Part shown: one piece after another, positions 44,410 through 53,255 of the stretch | How the letters are laid out: each line of letters begins with the position of its first letter | Numbering within the stretch: the first letter of the stretch is position 1 | NCBI RefSeq assembly: GCF_026559675.1 | Contig: NZ_CP092891.1 | Coordinates: forward strand, 2,418,001-2,482,000 | Reading direction: 5' to 3' | Length of the DNA stretch: 64,000 nt | DNA from: Microbacterium oxydans | GTDB lineage: Bacteria; Actinomycetota; Actinomycetes; Actinomycetales; Microbacteriaceae | Program-made: the position numbers and the translations under genes | The notes under the pieces: model-generated | Told to the model about the DNA's origin: nothing | Seen by the model: only the letters and a program-made list of their open reading frames with translations | Databases searched by the model: none

Positions 44410-47400
44410 TCAGACGCCGGGGAGCGAAGGCCGGCGGAAGCGGAGCGTCACCAGCTGGAAGGCCCGCAGCTCGAGCTGCACGGCCTGCGGCGTGACCGTG
44501 CGGATCGCGGACTCCGCGGTCTCACGCTCGAGGAGGTCGGTCGCGACGACCGCGTCGAAGTCGAAAGCGGAGCGCAGAGTCGCCGCGGCACGCCCGCCGT
44601 GCCCCTCGTAGAGCCGCACCACGACGTCGCCGCTGCGGTCCTCGGCGAGCTTCACGGCCTCCACCACCACGGCGTCGGAGGACACCGTGAAGAGAGGCTC
44701 GACGGGGCCGGTGCCGCGCAGCGGACGCACCGGCAGATTCACCCGGTACCCCTCGCGGACGGCATCGGCGATGGAGGATGCCGGACGCACGCTGACGCGG
44801 AACGTGTGCTCGCCCTGGTCGGCCTCCGGATCGGGGTATAGCGGCGCGCGGAGCAGGGACAGGCGCACCGTCGTCGTGGTGCCGCCTCCCGCCCGCGGCG
44901 TCCGGGTGATGTCGTGGCCGTACGTGGCGTCGTTCGCCACCGCGACGCCGAAGCCCGGTTCGCCGACGTGCACCCAGCGATGCGCCACCGTCTCGAACCG
45001 CGCGGCGTCCCAGGAGGTGTTGGCATACGTCGGCCGGTGCACGTGGCCGAACTGGATCTCCGAGGTCGCCCGGTCGGCGTGCACGTCGAAGGGGAACGCC
45101 AGCTTCAGCAGCTTCTGGCGCTCATGCCAGTCCACCGTGGTCTCGATGTCGAGTGCCGTGGATCCGGCCGCGAGAGTCAGAGTCTGCGTGATCCGTGAGC
45201 CCCCCGGATCACGGACCACGCAGACGATCGCCGACGAGGGATGCGGGACGATGTCGATCGAGACCACATCCGTCACGTCGATGACGTGACGGCGGTAGTG
45301 CTCGTCGATGTCCCAGGCATCCCATCGAGTCGGCGTATCACGATGCAGCTGGAGGAGGTTCCCCCGCTCCCCCGCCGCGATCGCGTCTCTCCCGGTCACG
45401 CGGGCGACGAGCGACGTCACCAGGCCCGAGCCGTCGACCGACACCGAGAGGTGCTCGTTCTCCAGCACGAAGCCGCTCGTCGTCCGCGCGACCGTCGCAG
45501 GGACCCCAGCGCCCTGCACGGCGGCGATCCCCATCGCCGCCGCTCCCTCCCCTGCGAAAGGCCCCGCGTTCGCCACCAGTTCGGATTCCCCCGAACCGGC
45601 GACGGTCGCCAGCGCCCCCGCGATGATGCGCTCCGTCGAGGCGAGCACCTCGTCGTAGCGCCGTTCCGCCTCCCGGTGCACCCAGCCGATGGAGCTGCCG
45701 GGGAGGATGTCGTGGAACTGCTGCAGCAGGACGGTCTCCCAGAGTCCGTCGAGCTCGTCGTACGGGTAGGCGGCGCCACGGAGCGCGGCGGCCGTCGCCC
45801 AGAACTCCGCTTCCCGCAGCGCGTGCTCGCTGCGCCGGTTCCCGCGCTTGGTCCTCGCCTGCGACGTGTACGTGCCGCGGTGGAACTCGAGGTACATCTC
45901 CCCGGTCCAGACGGGCGGATCCGGATACTCGGCCTCGGCCGCCTCGAAGAAGCGGCGCGGCGTCGACAGGGTCACGGTCGGCGATCCCTCGAGCGACCGC
46001 AGCCGTGCGGCCGCGGCCAGCATCTCCCGGTTCGGCCCACCACCGCCGTCCCCGTAGCCGAAGGGCACGAGCGACGTGTTCGCCCGCCCCTTCTCGGCGT
46101 ACTGGCGCTCGGCGCGGGCCAGCTCCTCGCCGGTGAGCTGCGCGTTGTAGGTGTCCACCGGCGGGAAGTGCGTGAAGATCCGCGTGCCGTCGATCCCTTC
46201 CCACTGGAACGTGTGGTGCGGCATCCGGTTGGTCTCGTTCCACGACATCTTCTGCGTCAGCATCCAGCGCGCCCCGGCGCTCCTGGCGATCTGCGGCAGC
46301 GCTGCGGAGTATCCGAACGAGTCCGGCAGCCACACGTCGAGCGGCTCGACCCCGAACTCCTCCAGGAAGAACCTCTTTCCGCGGAGGAACTGTCTCGCCA
46401 GCGACTCGCCGCCCGGCAGGTTCGTGTCGGACTCGACCCACATGCCGCCGGCCGGCACGAACCGCCCCTCCGCGATCGCGACCCGCATCCGGGCGAAGAG
46501 CTCGGGCTGATGGCGCTTCATCCAGGCGTACTGCTGCGCCGAGGAGGCGGCGAAGGCGAAGTCGGGGTCCTCCTGCTGGAGCGAGAGCACGTTCGAGAAG
46601 GTCCGCGCGACCTTGCGCTGGGTCTCGCGCACCGGCCACAGCCAGGCGGAGTCGATGTGGGCGTGGCCGACGGCGTGCACGCGATGCGCCGAAGCCGCGG
46701 CCGGGCGCGACAGCACGTCCACGAGTTCGTCGCTCGCGGCGGACGCGGAGCCGGCGATGTCGTCCGGGTCGCAGGCGTCGATCATCCGCTCGAGCGCGCG
46801 GAGGATCTCCGCCCGACGCGACGAGTGCACGGGGAGCTCGGCGTGCAGCGAGCGCAGCACGGCCACGTCCTGCAGGAGCTCCCACACCGTCTCGTCCAGG
46901 ATCCCGATGTCCGCCTGGCGGAACGTGTACAGCGGTGAGTCCCCCGCCGTCTGCCACTCGCCCAGCGCGGTCGGTGGGAAGTACTGGAAGCCCTGGGCGA
47001 TGTCGGGATTCGCCGCGGCCTCGAGGTAGAGCTCGAACGCGGTGCCGGCCGCGCCCTCGAGCGGGACGTGCGCGTTGCGTGGTTCGACGGCCTTGACGAT
47101 CGAGCCGTCGGGCCGGTACACCGTGCCCTCGGCCTGGAAACCGGGCTCCGCGGCGTCGAACCCCGGATCGATCAGCAGCTCGGCCCGTCGTCCCTCCGCG
47201 ACCTCCGGGATCACCCCCGTGAGCCGGAGCCACATCGTGCTCCAGGCGCGTCCCCAGGGCGAGCCGACGGCGAAGGGCGCATAGGCCTGAGCGCGAGCCT
47301 CCTCGAACGGCACGGGCTCGGCGGGGGCCGTCCACGCCTCCAGGGAGACCGGGGTCGTGCTCGCGTACAGGGCCGGACGGAGTCGCTCCACCACGAAACG

Positions 47401-47439
47401 CTCCATGCGCGCTTCGATGAGGGCGGAGTCGTCGTGCAC
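44410..47439 (-). CDS. Glycoside hydrolase family 38 alpha-mannosidase
   Basis: A 1009-residue retaining alpha-mannosidase. The zinc/catalytic region is HAIGHAHIDSAWLWP-like (AVGHAHIDSAWLWPV near residue 258), the next is WLPDSFGYSAALPQI, with the nucleophile Asp. No signal peptide is visible, so it is cytosolic. It hydrolyses mannosides taken up by transporters. The start is GTG 47437-47439. It lies after a ROK regulator gene in the same direction, with a palindrome in between, so regulation by that protein is likely. N-glycan breakdown is inferred from the family. Confidence 0.93.
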   Translation of the reverse strand: MHDDSALIEARMERFVVERLRPALYASTTPVSLEAWTAPAEPVPFEEARAQAYAPFAVGSPWGRAWSTMWLRLTGVIPEVAEGRRAELLIDPGFDAAEPGFQAEGTVYRPDGSIVKAVEPRNAHVPLEGAAGTAFELYLEAAANPDIAQGFQYFPPTALGEWQTAGDSPLYTFRQADIGILDETVWELLQDVAVLRSLHAELPVHSSRRAEILRALERMIDACDPDDIAGSASAASDELVDVLSRPAAASAHRVHAVGHAHIDSAWLWPVRETQRKVARTFSNVLSLQQEDPDFAFAASSAQQYAWMKRHQPELFARMRVAIAEGRFVPAGGMWVESDTNLPGGESLARQFLRGKRFFLEEFGVEPLDVWLPDSFGYSAALPQIARSAGARWMLTQKMSWNETNRMPHHTFQWEGIDGTRIFTHFPPVDTYNAQLTGEELARAERQYAEKGRANTSLVPFGYGDGGGGPNREMLAAAARLRSLEGSPTVTLSTPRRFFEAAEAEYPDPPVWTGEMYLEFHRGTYTSQARTKRGNRRSEHALREAEFWATAAALRGAAYPYDELDGLWETVLLQQFHDILPGSSIGWVHREAERRYDEVLASTERIIAGALATVAGSGESELVANAGPFAGEGAAAMGIAAVQGAGVPATVARTTSGFVLENEHLSVSVDGSGLVTSLVARVTGRDAIAAGERGNLLQLHRDTPTRWDAWDIDEHYRRHVIDVTDVVSIDIVPHPSSAIVCVVRDPGGSRITQTLTLAAGSTALDIETTVDWHERQKLLKLAFPFDVHADRATSEIQFGHVHRPTYANTSWDAARFETVAHRWVHVGEPGFGVAVANDATYGHDITRTPRAGGGTTTTVRLSLLRAPLYPDPEADQGEHTFRVSVRPASSIADAVREGYRVNLPVRPLRGTGPVEPLFTVSSDAVVVEAVKLAEDRSGDVVVRLYEGHGGRAAATLRSAFDFDAVVATDLLERETAESAIRTVTPQAVQLELRAFQLVTLRFRRPSLPGV

Positions 47440-47466
47440 CGGGATCCGATCGCTGAAGGGGGAAAG

Positions 47467-47496
47467 ACAGATAATACATCGATTCGACTTATCTGT
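47467..47496. promoter_or_regulatory. Operator candidate upstream of the GH38 gene
   Basis: ACAGATAA (47467-47474) and TTATCTGT (47489-47496) form a perfect inverted repeat with 14 bases between. It lies 28 bases before the GH38 start and stands out as A/T-rich in a GC-rich area. It is a likely site for the ROK regulator encoded just upstream (47539-48771). Confidence 0.55.
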
Positions 47497-47538
47497 GCGA
47501 GCCCCGCGCTCCGACCGTGCCGCCGGCCCGACGACCCC

Positions 47539-48771
47539 TCAGTGATCCAGGAGCAGTGCGGAGGCGCGTGGCCCGAGGACCGAGTCGAGCACCACGCAGC
47601 CGGCCCCCACCGCCCCGACGTCGTCGCCCACCACCGTGCCGTCGACCGGCAGCGATCGCACCGCGCGGGTCGCGCTCGCCCGCTCGAGGCGGTCGGGGAT
47701 CTCCCGCAGGTACACGTCGGCCAGGCGCGACCAGAACGGGCCGCCGAACACGACGCGATCCACGTCCAGCATGTTCGTCAGCACGGCGGTCAGCACCGCC
47801 ATGTGCGCCGCGGCCTGGCGCAGCACACCGACCGCGGGCGCGTGGCCGTTCGCCGCGCGCTCGCACAGCTCGGTGAGACGCGCGTCGACGGCCTCGACGT
47901 CGCTCACCTCCCGGTCGTCGTCGAACACCCCGGCGCGCTCGGCCTGCTCGACGATCGCCTGCGGGGTGCACACCACCTCGACGCACCCGCGGGAGCCGCA
48001 CGTGCACGAGGGCCCGTCCGGGTCGACGATGATGTGCCCGACCTCGCCGATGTTGTGCGTGCTCCCGTGGACCGCTTCGCCGTCGCGGGCCAGCGCCGCA
48101 CCGATCCCGGTACCCAGGTAGACGAACACGAACGAGTCGTCCGCCGAGGCCCGTCGCCGCCACAGCTCGCCGACGGCCGCGGAGGTCGTGTCCTTCTCCA
48201 GCGCCACGGGGAACCCGGTCGCCTCCGCGAGCACGGCCCGGAGCGGGACACGGTGCCAGCCGACCAGCTTCGGCGGGTCGATCACCGTGCCCTTGTCCGC
48301 GTCGAGCGGACCGGGAGCGGCGACCCCGACGCCGGCGATCAGGGCCCTGTTCACGCCGGAGGCCGTGATCAGGGCGTCGATCGTGGACGCCATGGCCTCC
48401 ACGATCCGCCGAGGATCCTTCGCCGGTGTGCGCATGCTCACGCGCCGCACGACCGCGCCGGACAGGTCGAGCAGCACGAACGTCATGATGGCGGGGTCGA
48501 GGTGCACGCCCACGGAGAATCGGCTGTCCGGGATCAGACGCAGCGTGACCCGCGGCTTGCCCGGACCGTTGATGGTGCGCCCGGCCTCCCGGATGAAGCC
48601 GTCGTCGAGGAGCCGGCGCGTGATGTTCGTGACGGTCTGCGCCGAGAGCCCGGTCGCCGTCACGAGCTCGATCCGGCTCAGGCCGTCACCCGACTGGCGG
48701 ATGGCTTCCAGGACCACGGACTGGTTGAAGTCGCCCATCCGCGGGAGGTTGGTGCCCCGACGCGTTCCCAT
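47539..48771 (-). CDS. ROK-family transcriptional regulator
   Basis: A 410-residue repressor of the NagC/XylR type. A winged helix (about 10-70) with LSRIELVTATGLSAQTVTNITRRLL is followed by a sugar-kinase fold with GVGVAAPGPLD and the zinc-site histidine/cysteines in HNIGEVGH and CTCGSRGCVEV. The start chosen is ATG 48769-48771; ATG 48787-48789 is the next upstream. It probably controls the GH38 gene downstream, and a sugar would be the inducer. Confidence 0.9.
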   Translation of the reverse strand: MGTRRGTNLPRMGDFNQSVVLEAIRQSGDGLSRIELVTATGLSAQTVTNITRRLLDDGFIREAGRTINGPGKPRVTLRLIPDSRFSVGVHLDPAIMTFVLLDLSGAVVRRVSMRTPAKDPRRIVEAMASTIDALITASGVNRALIAGVGVAAPGPLDADKGTVIDPPKLVGWHRVPLRAVLAEATGFPVALEKDTTSAAVGELWRRRASADDSFVFVYLGTGIGAALARDGEAVHGSTHNIGEVGHIIVDPDGPSCTCGSRGCVEVVCTPQAIVEQAERAGVFDDDREVSDVEAVDARLTELCERAANGHAPAVGVLRQAAAHMAVLTAVLTNMLDVDRVVFGGPFWSRLADVYLREIPDRLERASATRAVRSLPVDGTVVGDDVGAVGAGCVVLDSVLGPRASALLLDH

Positions 48772-48945
48772 CGTCCAATGATCCCGCATCGACGGAGAAA
48801 TCGTGTCCCCCAAAATACCTACAGACAATGTTTGCGCGACCGATCAGACTGAGGGAGACGCTTCGCGTTCGGCTGGTCTCTCTGTCCCAGGGTAGACAGA
48901 CGCTGATCGGCCACCAGCGGATGGTTTTCGGGTAACTGTCCGCAT

Positions 48946-49028
48946 GGCGAGGGGCAGGCGGATTCGCCGCCCCTCGCCCACTCTCAGCATCCTCGACTCC
49001 GGTCGCCCTCCCCCGACCGGGGCTGAGG
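48946..49028 (-). terminator. Two strong hairpins downstream of the NarL-type operon
   Basis: GGCGAGGGGC (48946-48955) pairs with GCCCCTCGCC (48969-48978), and inside it GGCG pairs with CGCC over GATT. CCTCGACTCCGGTCG (48991-49005) can pair with CGACCGGGGCTGAGG (49014-49028) with two mismatches and a wobble. They follow the stop of the gene at 49055 on the minus strand and probably end that operon. The stretch 48772-49054 holds no convincing gene. Confidence 0.55.
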
Positions 49029-49054
49029 ACGAGCGCGCGAGGCTGGCGTCGACG

Positions 49055-50074
49055 TCAGTCCGCCATCCGGTCCCGCGTGATCTCGTGCCAGAGATCGACC
49101 GAGTCGTCGTCCCCCGACGCGCGGGTGCCCGCACGGCCGACCACCGTGACCGCGATGCCGCCGTCCCGCGCGGACCGGATGATCAGTCGTCCGCTCTCGG
49201 CACGCGTGAGCACGCCCGCGAGCTCATCCCGGATCTCGCCCCGACGCGCCTCGTCGATGCCGTCGAAGCCGCCCTCGTCGAACACGGTGACGACGGCGCC
49301 TCGTCGGCGTGCGGCGTCGATCGCGTTGCGCACCGCGTCGTTGAGCAGATCCGCACCGCGCAGCTCGTCGCGGAGCCGACCCTCTGCGAGACGGGCCTCC
49401 AGACGCTCCTGATCGTCGAGCGCACCGCGTGAGGCCACGACCCGGCTCAGCACCGGACCGGCCACGGCCAGCGCGAACTGGGTGCGCAGACGCCGTTCCC
49501 GCTGACGCACCCGCTGCGTGGCGTGCCAGGCGGACACCGCCTGCTGGATCTCGGCGAGACGCTCGGTGTCGCGGACGGCACGGTCCCAGAACATCACCAG
49601 GAGTCGCGCGACGGCGACCCACATGATCGAACCGACCAGGCCGAGGTTGAGCGCCACCCCGAACCCCAGGAAAGCCGCGGACGCCCCCACGAGCACGGCG
49701 AGCACCAGCCAGCCGAACAGGGACCGACGCCGGACCACGCACACCACGCCGAGCAGTCCGAGCCCGCCGATGTACCAGGTCGCGAACGGAGCGGTGCGAT
49801 CGGCGGGTTCGAGGGAGAGCGTGACCAGGACCGGGACGAGGATGCTCGCGAGCAGTGCGAGGACGGCCGACCAGAGCGGCATCCGCACGGACGACGAGTC
49901 GCCGAGGATCGCGAGATTGATCACGACGAGGTAGGTCGCGATCGCGAGGACCATCAGCAGCGGGGCGGTCGGCTGCTCGATCCACCAGACGCCACGCGCG
50001 ACGAAGTACAGCGCGAATCCCACCGCGAGGGAGGTGGCGACACTGCGGACCGTGCGGTTCACGAGCGCTCCCAT
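49055..50074 (-). CDS. Membrane protein with degenerate kinase-like C-terminus
   Basis: A 339-residue protein, third gene of the NarL-type operon, overlapping the kinase gene by 16 bases. It has about five or six transmembrane segments up to residue 165, then a soluble part with a helix region (VRQRERRLRTQFALAVAG) and a stretch resembling a histidine-kinase N-box (LLNDAVRNAIDAARRRGA). The phospho-accepting histidine and the G1/G2 glycine boxes are missing. It may modulate the kinase next to it, but its function is not known. Confidence 0.7.
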   Translation of the reverse strand: MGALVNRTVRSVATSLAVGFALYFVARGVWWIEQPTAPLLMVLAIATYLVVINLAILGDSSSVRMPLWSAVLALLASILVPVLVTLSLEPADRTAPFATWYIGGLGLLGVVCVVRRRSLFGWLVLAVLVGASAAFLGFGVALNLGLVGSIMWVAVARLLVMFWDRAVRDTERLAEIQQAVSAWHATQRVRQRERRLRTQFALAVAGPVLSRVVASRGALDDQERLEARLAEGRLRDELRGADLLNDAVRNAIDAARRRGAVVTVFDEGGFDGIDEARRGEIRDELAGVLTRAESGRLIIRSARDGGIAVTVVGRAGTRASGDDDSVDLWHEITRDRMAD

Positions 50075-51294
50075 CCCAGCGCGACGGTGGTGCCGTGCTC
50101 GTCGGAACGGATGTCGGCCGTGCCGGCGACGCCCGCCATGCGCGCGAAGATCGACGCGCGGATGCCGAGGCGATCCGCCCCGATCGCCTCGATGTCGAAG
50201 CCGGGCCCGGTGTCGGACACGGTCACGCCGATGCCCTCGTCACCGTGCCCCTCGGCGATGATGTGCAGCCCGCGGCCGTTGGCGTGGGTCACGGCGTTGC
50301 CGATCGCCTGTCGTGCGGCGAGCACCAGCGCCCGGGCCGCGCGTCCAGGGATGAGTCCGATGCCCCCGCGCTCCTCCACGATGGCGTCCGCGCCGAGCTC
50401 CGACAGCGATCGGCGCAGCTCGACCACGATCTGCGCGGTCCCGACCGGCTCGTCGCTGCCCTCCTGGGCGACCGCGGCCTCGGTGTTCGCGAGACGGGTG
50501 AGCGCCTCCCGCGCCATCGCGACGGCGAGCTCCTTCGCCCGGTCGCCCTCGGCACGCTCGGCGGCGATCAGCGCCGCGAGCACGCTGTCGTGCATCAGCG
50601 CCGACATGGCCACCCGCTCCTCCTCGGCCGCGGCGGCCGCGGCGGCCGTCGAGTACGACGAGACCGCCTGTCCCCTGGCCTCGTCCACACCGGCGGCGAC
50701 GGAGCGGAACATCCAGCCGAGGGAGATGATGACGACGCCGAGGATGAGGGTGAACGACACGTCGAAAGCCGTGGTCACCCAGAACTCGCGGGAGAACTCC
50801 CCCTGCACGAGGCGCACGTAGCCGTAGACGAACGGCATCCCGGCCGCCCAGGCGAACTGGAGCCGCAGCGGGAACGCGAGCATCGCCGCGACGACGCCCA
50901 CGTTGACCAGGAAGAAGATCCAGGGCTGCTCGCCGGCCGCCTTGTCGGCGGGATCGGCGACGATCGGCCAGGCCGCGAGCGCGAGCACGTAGACCACGGC
51001 GAAGAGACCGGAGAACGTGCGCACGCCGCGCCCGATCAGACACGCCACCAGCATGGCCGCGAGCGGGACGAACACCACGACGAGCATCACGATGTGCACG
51101 GCGTCGGCGCGAGAGAGCGAGTTCAGCGCCGCGATGAGCGCCTGTGCGCCGAGGACCGCGGATCCGATCGCGACGACGATGGCGAGGATGCGCTCCATGC
51201 GCTTGCCGGTGAAGCGCTCGAACTCGGTCTCCGTGCTGCCGGGAGAAGGGATCTTGCTCCAGGCGTCGCGGATGCTGAGCGGGTCAGAGGGCAC
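50059..51294 (-). CDS. NarL-partner sensor histidine kinase
   Basis: A 411-residue membrane kinase. Six or so transmembrane segments occupy residues 30-210. His235 in LMHDSVLAAL is the probable phospho-acceptor of a HisKA_3-like domain. The ATPase has N-box IGNAVTHANG and G1 VSDTGPGFD. It overlaps the response regulator gene by 11 bases. No sensor domain outside the membrane segments is visible, so it probably senses the membrane or a ligand within it. Confidence 0.87.
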   Translation of the reverse strand: MPSDPLSIRDAWSKIPSPGSTETEFERFTGKRMERILAIVVAIGSAVLGAQALIAALNSLSRADAVHIVMLVVVFVPLAAMLVACLIGRGVRTFSGLFAVVYVLALAAWPIVADPADKAAGEQPWIFFLVNVGVVAAMLAFPLRLQFAWAAGMPFVYGYVRLVQGEFSREFWVTTAFDVSFTLILGVVIISLGWMFRSVAAGVDEARGQAVSSYSTAAAAAAAEEERVAMSALMHDSVLAALIAAERAEGDRAKELAVAMAREALTRLANTEAAVAQEGSDEPVGTAQIVVELRRSLSELGADAIVEERGGIGLIPGRAARALVLAARQAIGNAVTHANGRGLHIIAEGHGDEGIGVTVSDTGPGFDIEAIGADRLGIRASIFARMAGVAGTADIRSDEHGTTVALGWERS

Positions 51295-51943
51295 TCGGCG
51301 CCCCGTCGGCCGCGACGATCCCGTCCTCCATGGCTCGGCGCAGGAGGTCGACCTTGGTCGGGGCGGGGCGTCCGACGTCGACGTACTTGACGCGGATGCG
51401 GGTGATGTTCTCCTTGGCCGTGGAGTAGGCGACGCCGAGCCGCTCGGCGACGGCCTTCAGGGGCAGGCCCGTGGCGTACAGCCGGAGCACCTCGCGCTCA
51501 CGTGTGGACAGCTGCGCGTCGGCGAAGGCGCGGTCGCCGTCGACGGCACTCGCCCATTCGACGTTGTTGAGCGCCTCTCCCTGCGCGACGGTCCGGATCG
51601 CGTCCAGCACGTCGTCGAGGGCGGACGACTTGCTGACGACTCCGGCCGCACCGGCCGACAGCGCCTCCCGGACGGCCGCGGGACGGTCGGCGACGCTGTG
51701 GATGACGACGCTCGCGCCATCCGTCACCAGCGACGTCACGTTCTCCGTCACGGTGGTGCCGTCGCCCAGCGTGAGGTCGAGGACCACCACGTCGGCCGGC
51801 GGCTCGGCGGATGCCGCACGCCACTCGAGGTATGAGACGACGGTGCTCCCGGAGAACACGACCGTCTGCGAGTCGCGCGCGCACGCGGCCTCGAGGCCGA
51901 GGCGAACGGACTCGTGATCGTCGATGAGTGCGACCCTGCTCAT
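51284..51943 (-). CDS. LuxR/NarL-family response regulator
   Basis: A 219-residue regulator. The receiver domain has DDH at 8-10, phospho-acceptor Asp56 in VVLDLTLGDG and Lys in VVSKSSAL. The helix-turn-helix (about 145-205) has LSTREREVLRLYATG. TAGGCT (51950-51955) ends six bases before ATG 51941-51943. It is the first gene of a three-gene operon. Confidence 0.92.
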   Translation of the reverse strand: MSRVALIDDHESVRLGLEAACARDSQTVVFSGSTVVSYLEWRAASAEPPADVVVLDLTLGDGTTVTENVTSLVTDGASVVIHSVADRPAAVREALSAGAAGVVSKSSALDDVLDAIRTVAQGEALNNVEWASAVDGDRAFADAQLSTREREVLRLYATGLPLKAVAERLGVAYSTAKENITRIRVKYVDVGRPAPTKVDLLRRAMEDGIVAADGAPSAL

Positions 51944-51949
51944 CCGTCC

Positions 51950-51955
51950 AGCCTA
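51950..51955 (-). promoter_or_regulatory. Leaderless-type -10 element of the NarL-type operon
   Basis: TAGGCT on the minus strand, six bases before ATG 51941-51943. Confidence 0.55.
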
Positions 51956-51984
51956 GTGAGTCCCCTCGGCGACACGCGGCCGGC

Positions 51985-53232
51985 TCATCGGGTGAGCAGT
52001 GCGACGACCTCGAAATGATGCGAGTGCGGGAAGAGGTCGAATCCACGGAGCCGGTCCACGTTCCAGCCCAGTGTCCGGAAGGTGCCGAGGTCGCGCGCGA
52101 GTGCCACCGGATCGCACGCGACGTAGGCGATCGCCTCGGGAGCGAGCGCGTGCACCGCCTCGACCACCTGGCGGCCCGCACCGGCACGCGGCGGGTCGAG
52201 GATCACGGCACCGGTGCGACCGGTGCTCTTCTGCGCGGCCAGGAACCGGTCGACACGGGCGGTCACCGCCGTCACCTCGAGCGGGGCGAGGTTCGCGGCG
52301 GCGTGCTGGGTGGCGCGGGCGCTCGACTCCACCGTCACGATGTCGGTGCCGCCGAGGTCGGCGAGGGTCGCAGCGAAGAGCCCGACGCCGCCGTAGAGGT
52401 CGTAGTGCGTCTTCTCGTCGTCGACGTGCCCGTCGAGGATGCCGTACACCGCGGCGTCCAGCACAGAGGCCGCACGCGGGTGCACCTGCCAGAATCCGGT
52501 GGCGTCCACCTCGAAGCGGCGGTCGTTGACGACCTCGTGGATGACCTCGGGGGTCGGGCGGCGGCGGAAGCCGCGGGCGACCCGGGCCGGGCGCTCCGTC
52601 TCCTCGCGCCGGATGACGCGCACCTCGCCGGCGGCGGGCTCCACGAGCTCGATCCGACCGGGCGCCTCTCCGTGCAGGGCGAGCGCGGCCTCGGCGATCG
52701 CGGGTCGGGCGAGCGGATATGAGGTCACCGGGACGACACGGTGGCTGCGGGCCGCGAACGGCCCGACGACACCCGCGTCGTCGACGTGCAGCGTGACGCG
52801 GGTGCGCCATCCGCTGCCGTCTCCGGACTCGACGGGCTCGATCTCCGGCGCGACGAGACCCGTGCCCGCGAACCGGTCGAGCGCCTCGGCCAGCACCTGG
52901 CGCTTGAGCACCCGCTGGTGGTCGAGCGCGATGTGCCCGAGGTCGGCACCGCCCGGGCGCTCGGCGGGATCGCGCGACACATCGGCCTCGGGCCACAGGT
53001 GCGGTCGCCGGTGCTCCGAGGCGTCCAGCACCTCGATCGTCTCGGCTCGCCAGAAGCTGCGCGTCGACGCGTCCGCCCCCTCCTGCGGGGCGATCACCCG
53101 GGCGCGCACGCGCTCACCGGGGATCGCATCGGAGACGAAGACCACGCGTCCCTCGTGGCGGGCGATGAACGTGCCCCCGTGTGCGATGCCGGTGATGTCG
53201 AGCTCGAGCACGTCGGCTGGGGAGGAAGTCAT
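51985..53232 (-). CDS. TrmA/RlmD-family RNA m5U methyltransferase
   Basis: A 415-residue class I methyltransferase acting on uridines in tRNA or rRNA. A TRAM-like domain (about 1-65) begins VLELDITGIAHGG. The SAM-binding motif is YDLYGGVGLFAATL and the catalytic pattern VILDPPRAGAG is followed by YVACDPVALARD with the nucleophilic cysteine. The four cysteines of an iron-sulfur cluster in RumA are not obvious, so it may lack it. TATCCT ends six bases before ATG 53230-53232. Confidence 0.9.
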   Translation of the reverse strand: MTSSPADVLELDITGIAHGGTFIARHEGRVVFVSDAIPGERVRARVIAPQEGADASTRSFWRAETIEVLDASEHRRPHLWPEADVSRDPAERPGGADLGHIALDHQRVLKRQVLAEALDRFAGTGLVAPEIEPVESGDGSGWRTRVTLHVDDAGVVGPFAARSHRVVPVTSYPLARPAIAEAALALHGEAPGRIELVEPAAGEVRVIRREETERPARVARGFRRRPTPEVIHEVVNDRRFEVDATGFWQVHPRAASVLDAAVYGILDGHVDDEKTHYDLYGGVGLFAATLADLGGTDIVTVESSARATQHAAANLAPLEVTAVTARVDRFLAAQKSTGRTGAVILDPPRAGAGRQVVEAVHALAPEAIAYVACDPVALARDLGTFRTLGWNVDRLRGFDLFPHSHHFEVVALLTR

Positions 53233-53238
53233 CCTTCG

Positions 53239-53255
53239 AGGATACGGTGGTGGAC
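53239..53255. promoter_or_regulatory. Overlapping divergent leaderless promoters (TrmA-like gene and maf)
   Basis: On the minus strand TATCCT (53239-53244) ends six bases before ATG 53230-53232. On the plus strand TACGGT (53243-53248) ends seven bases before ATG 53256. The two -10 elements share positions 53243-53244, so polymerase cannot bind both at once. The gap between the two start codons is only 23 bases. Confidence 0.6.
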
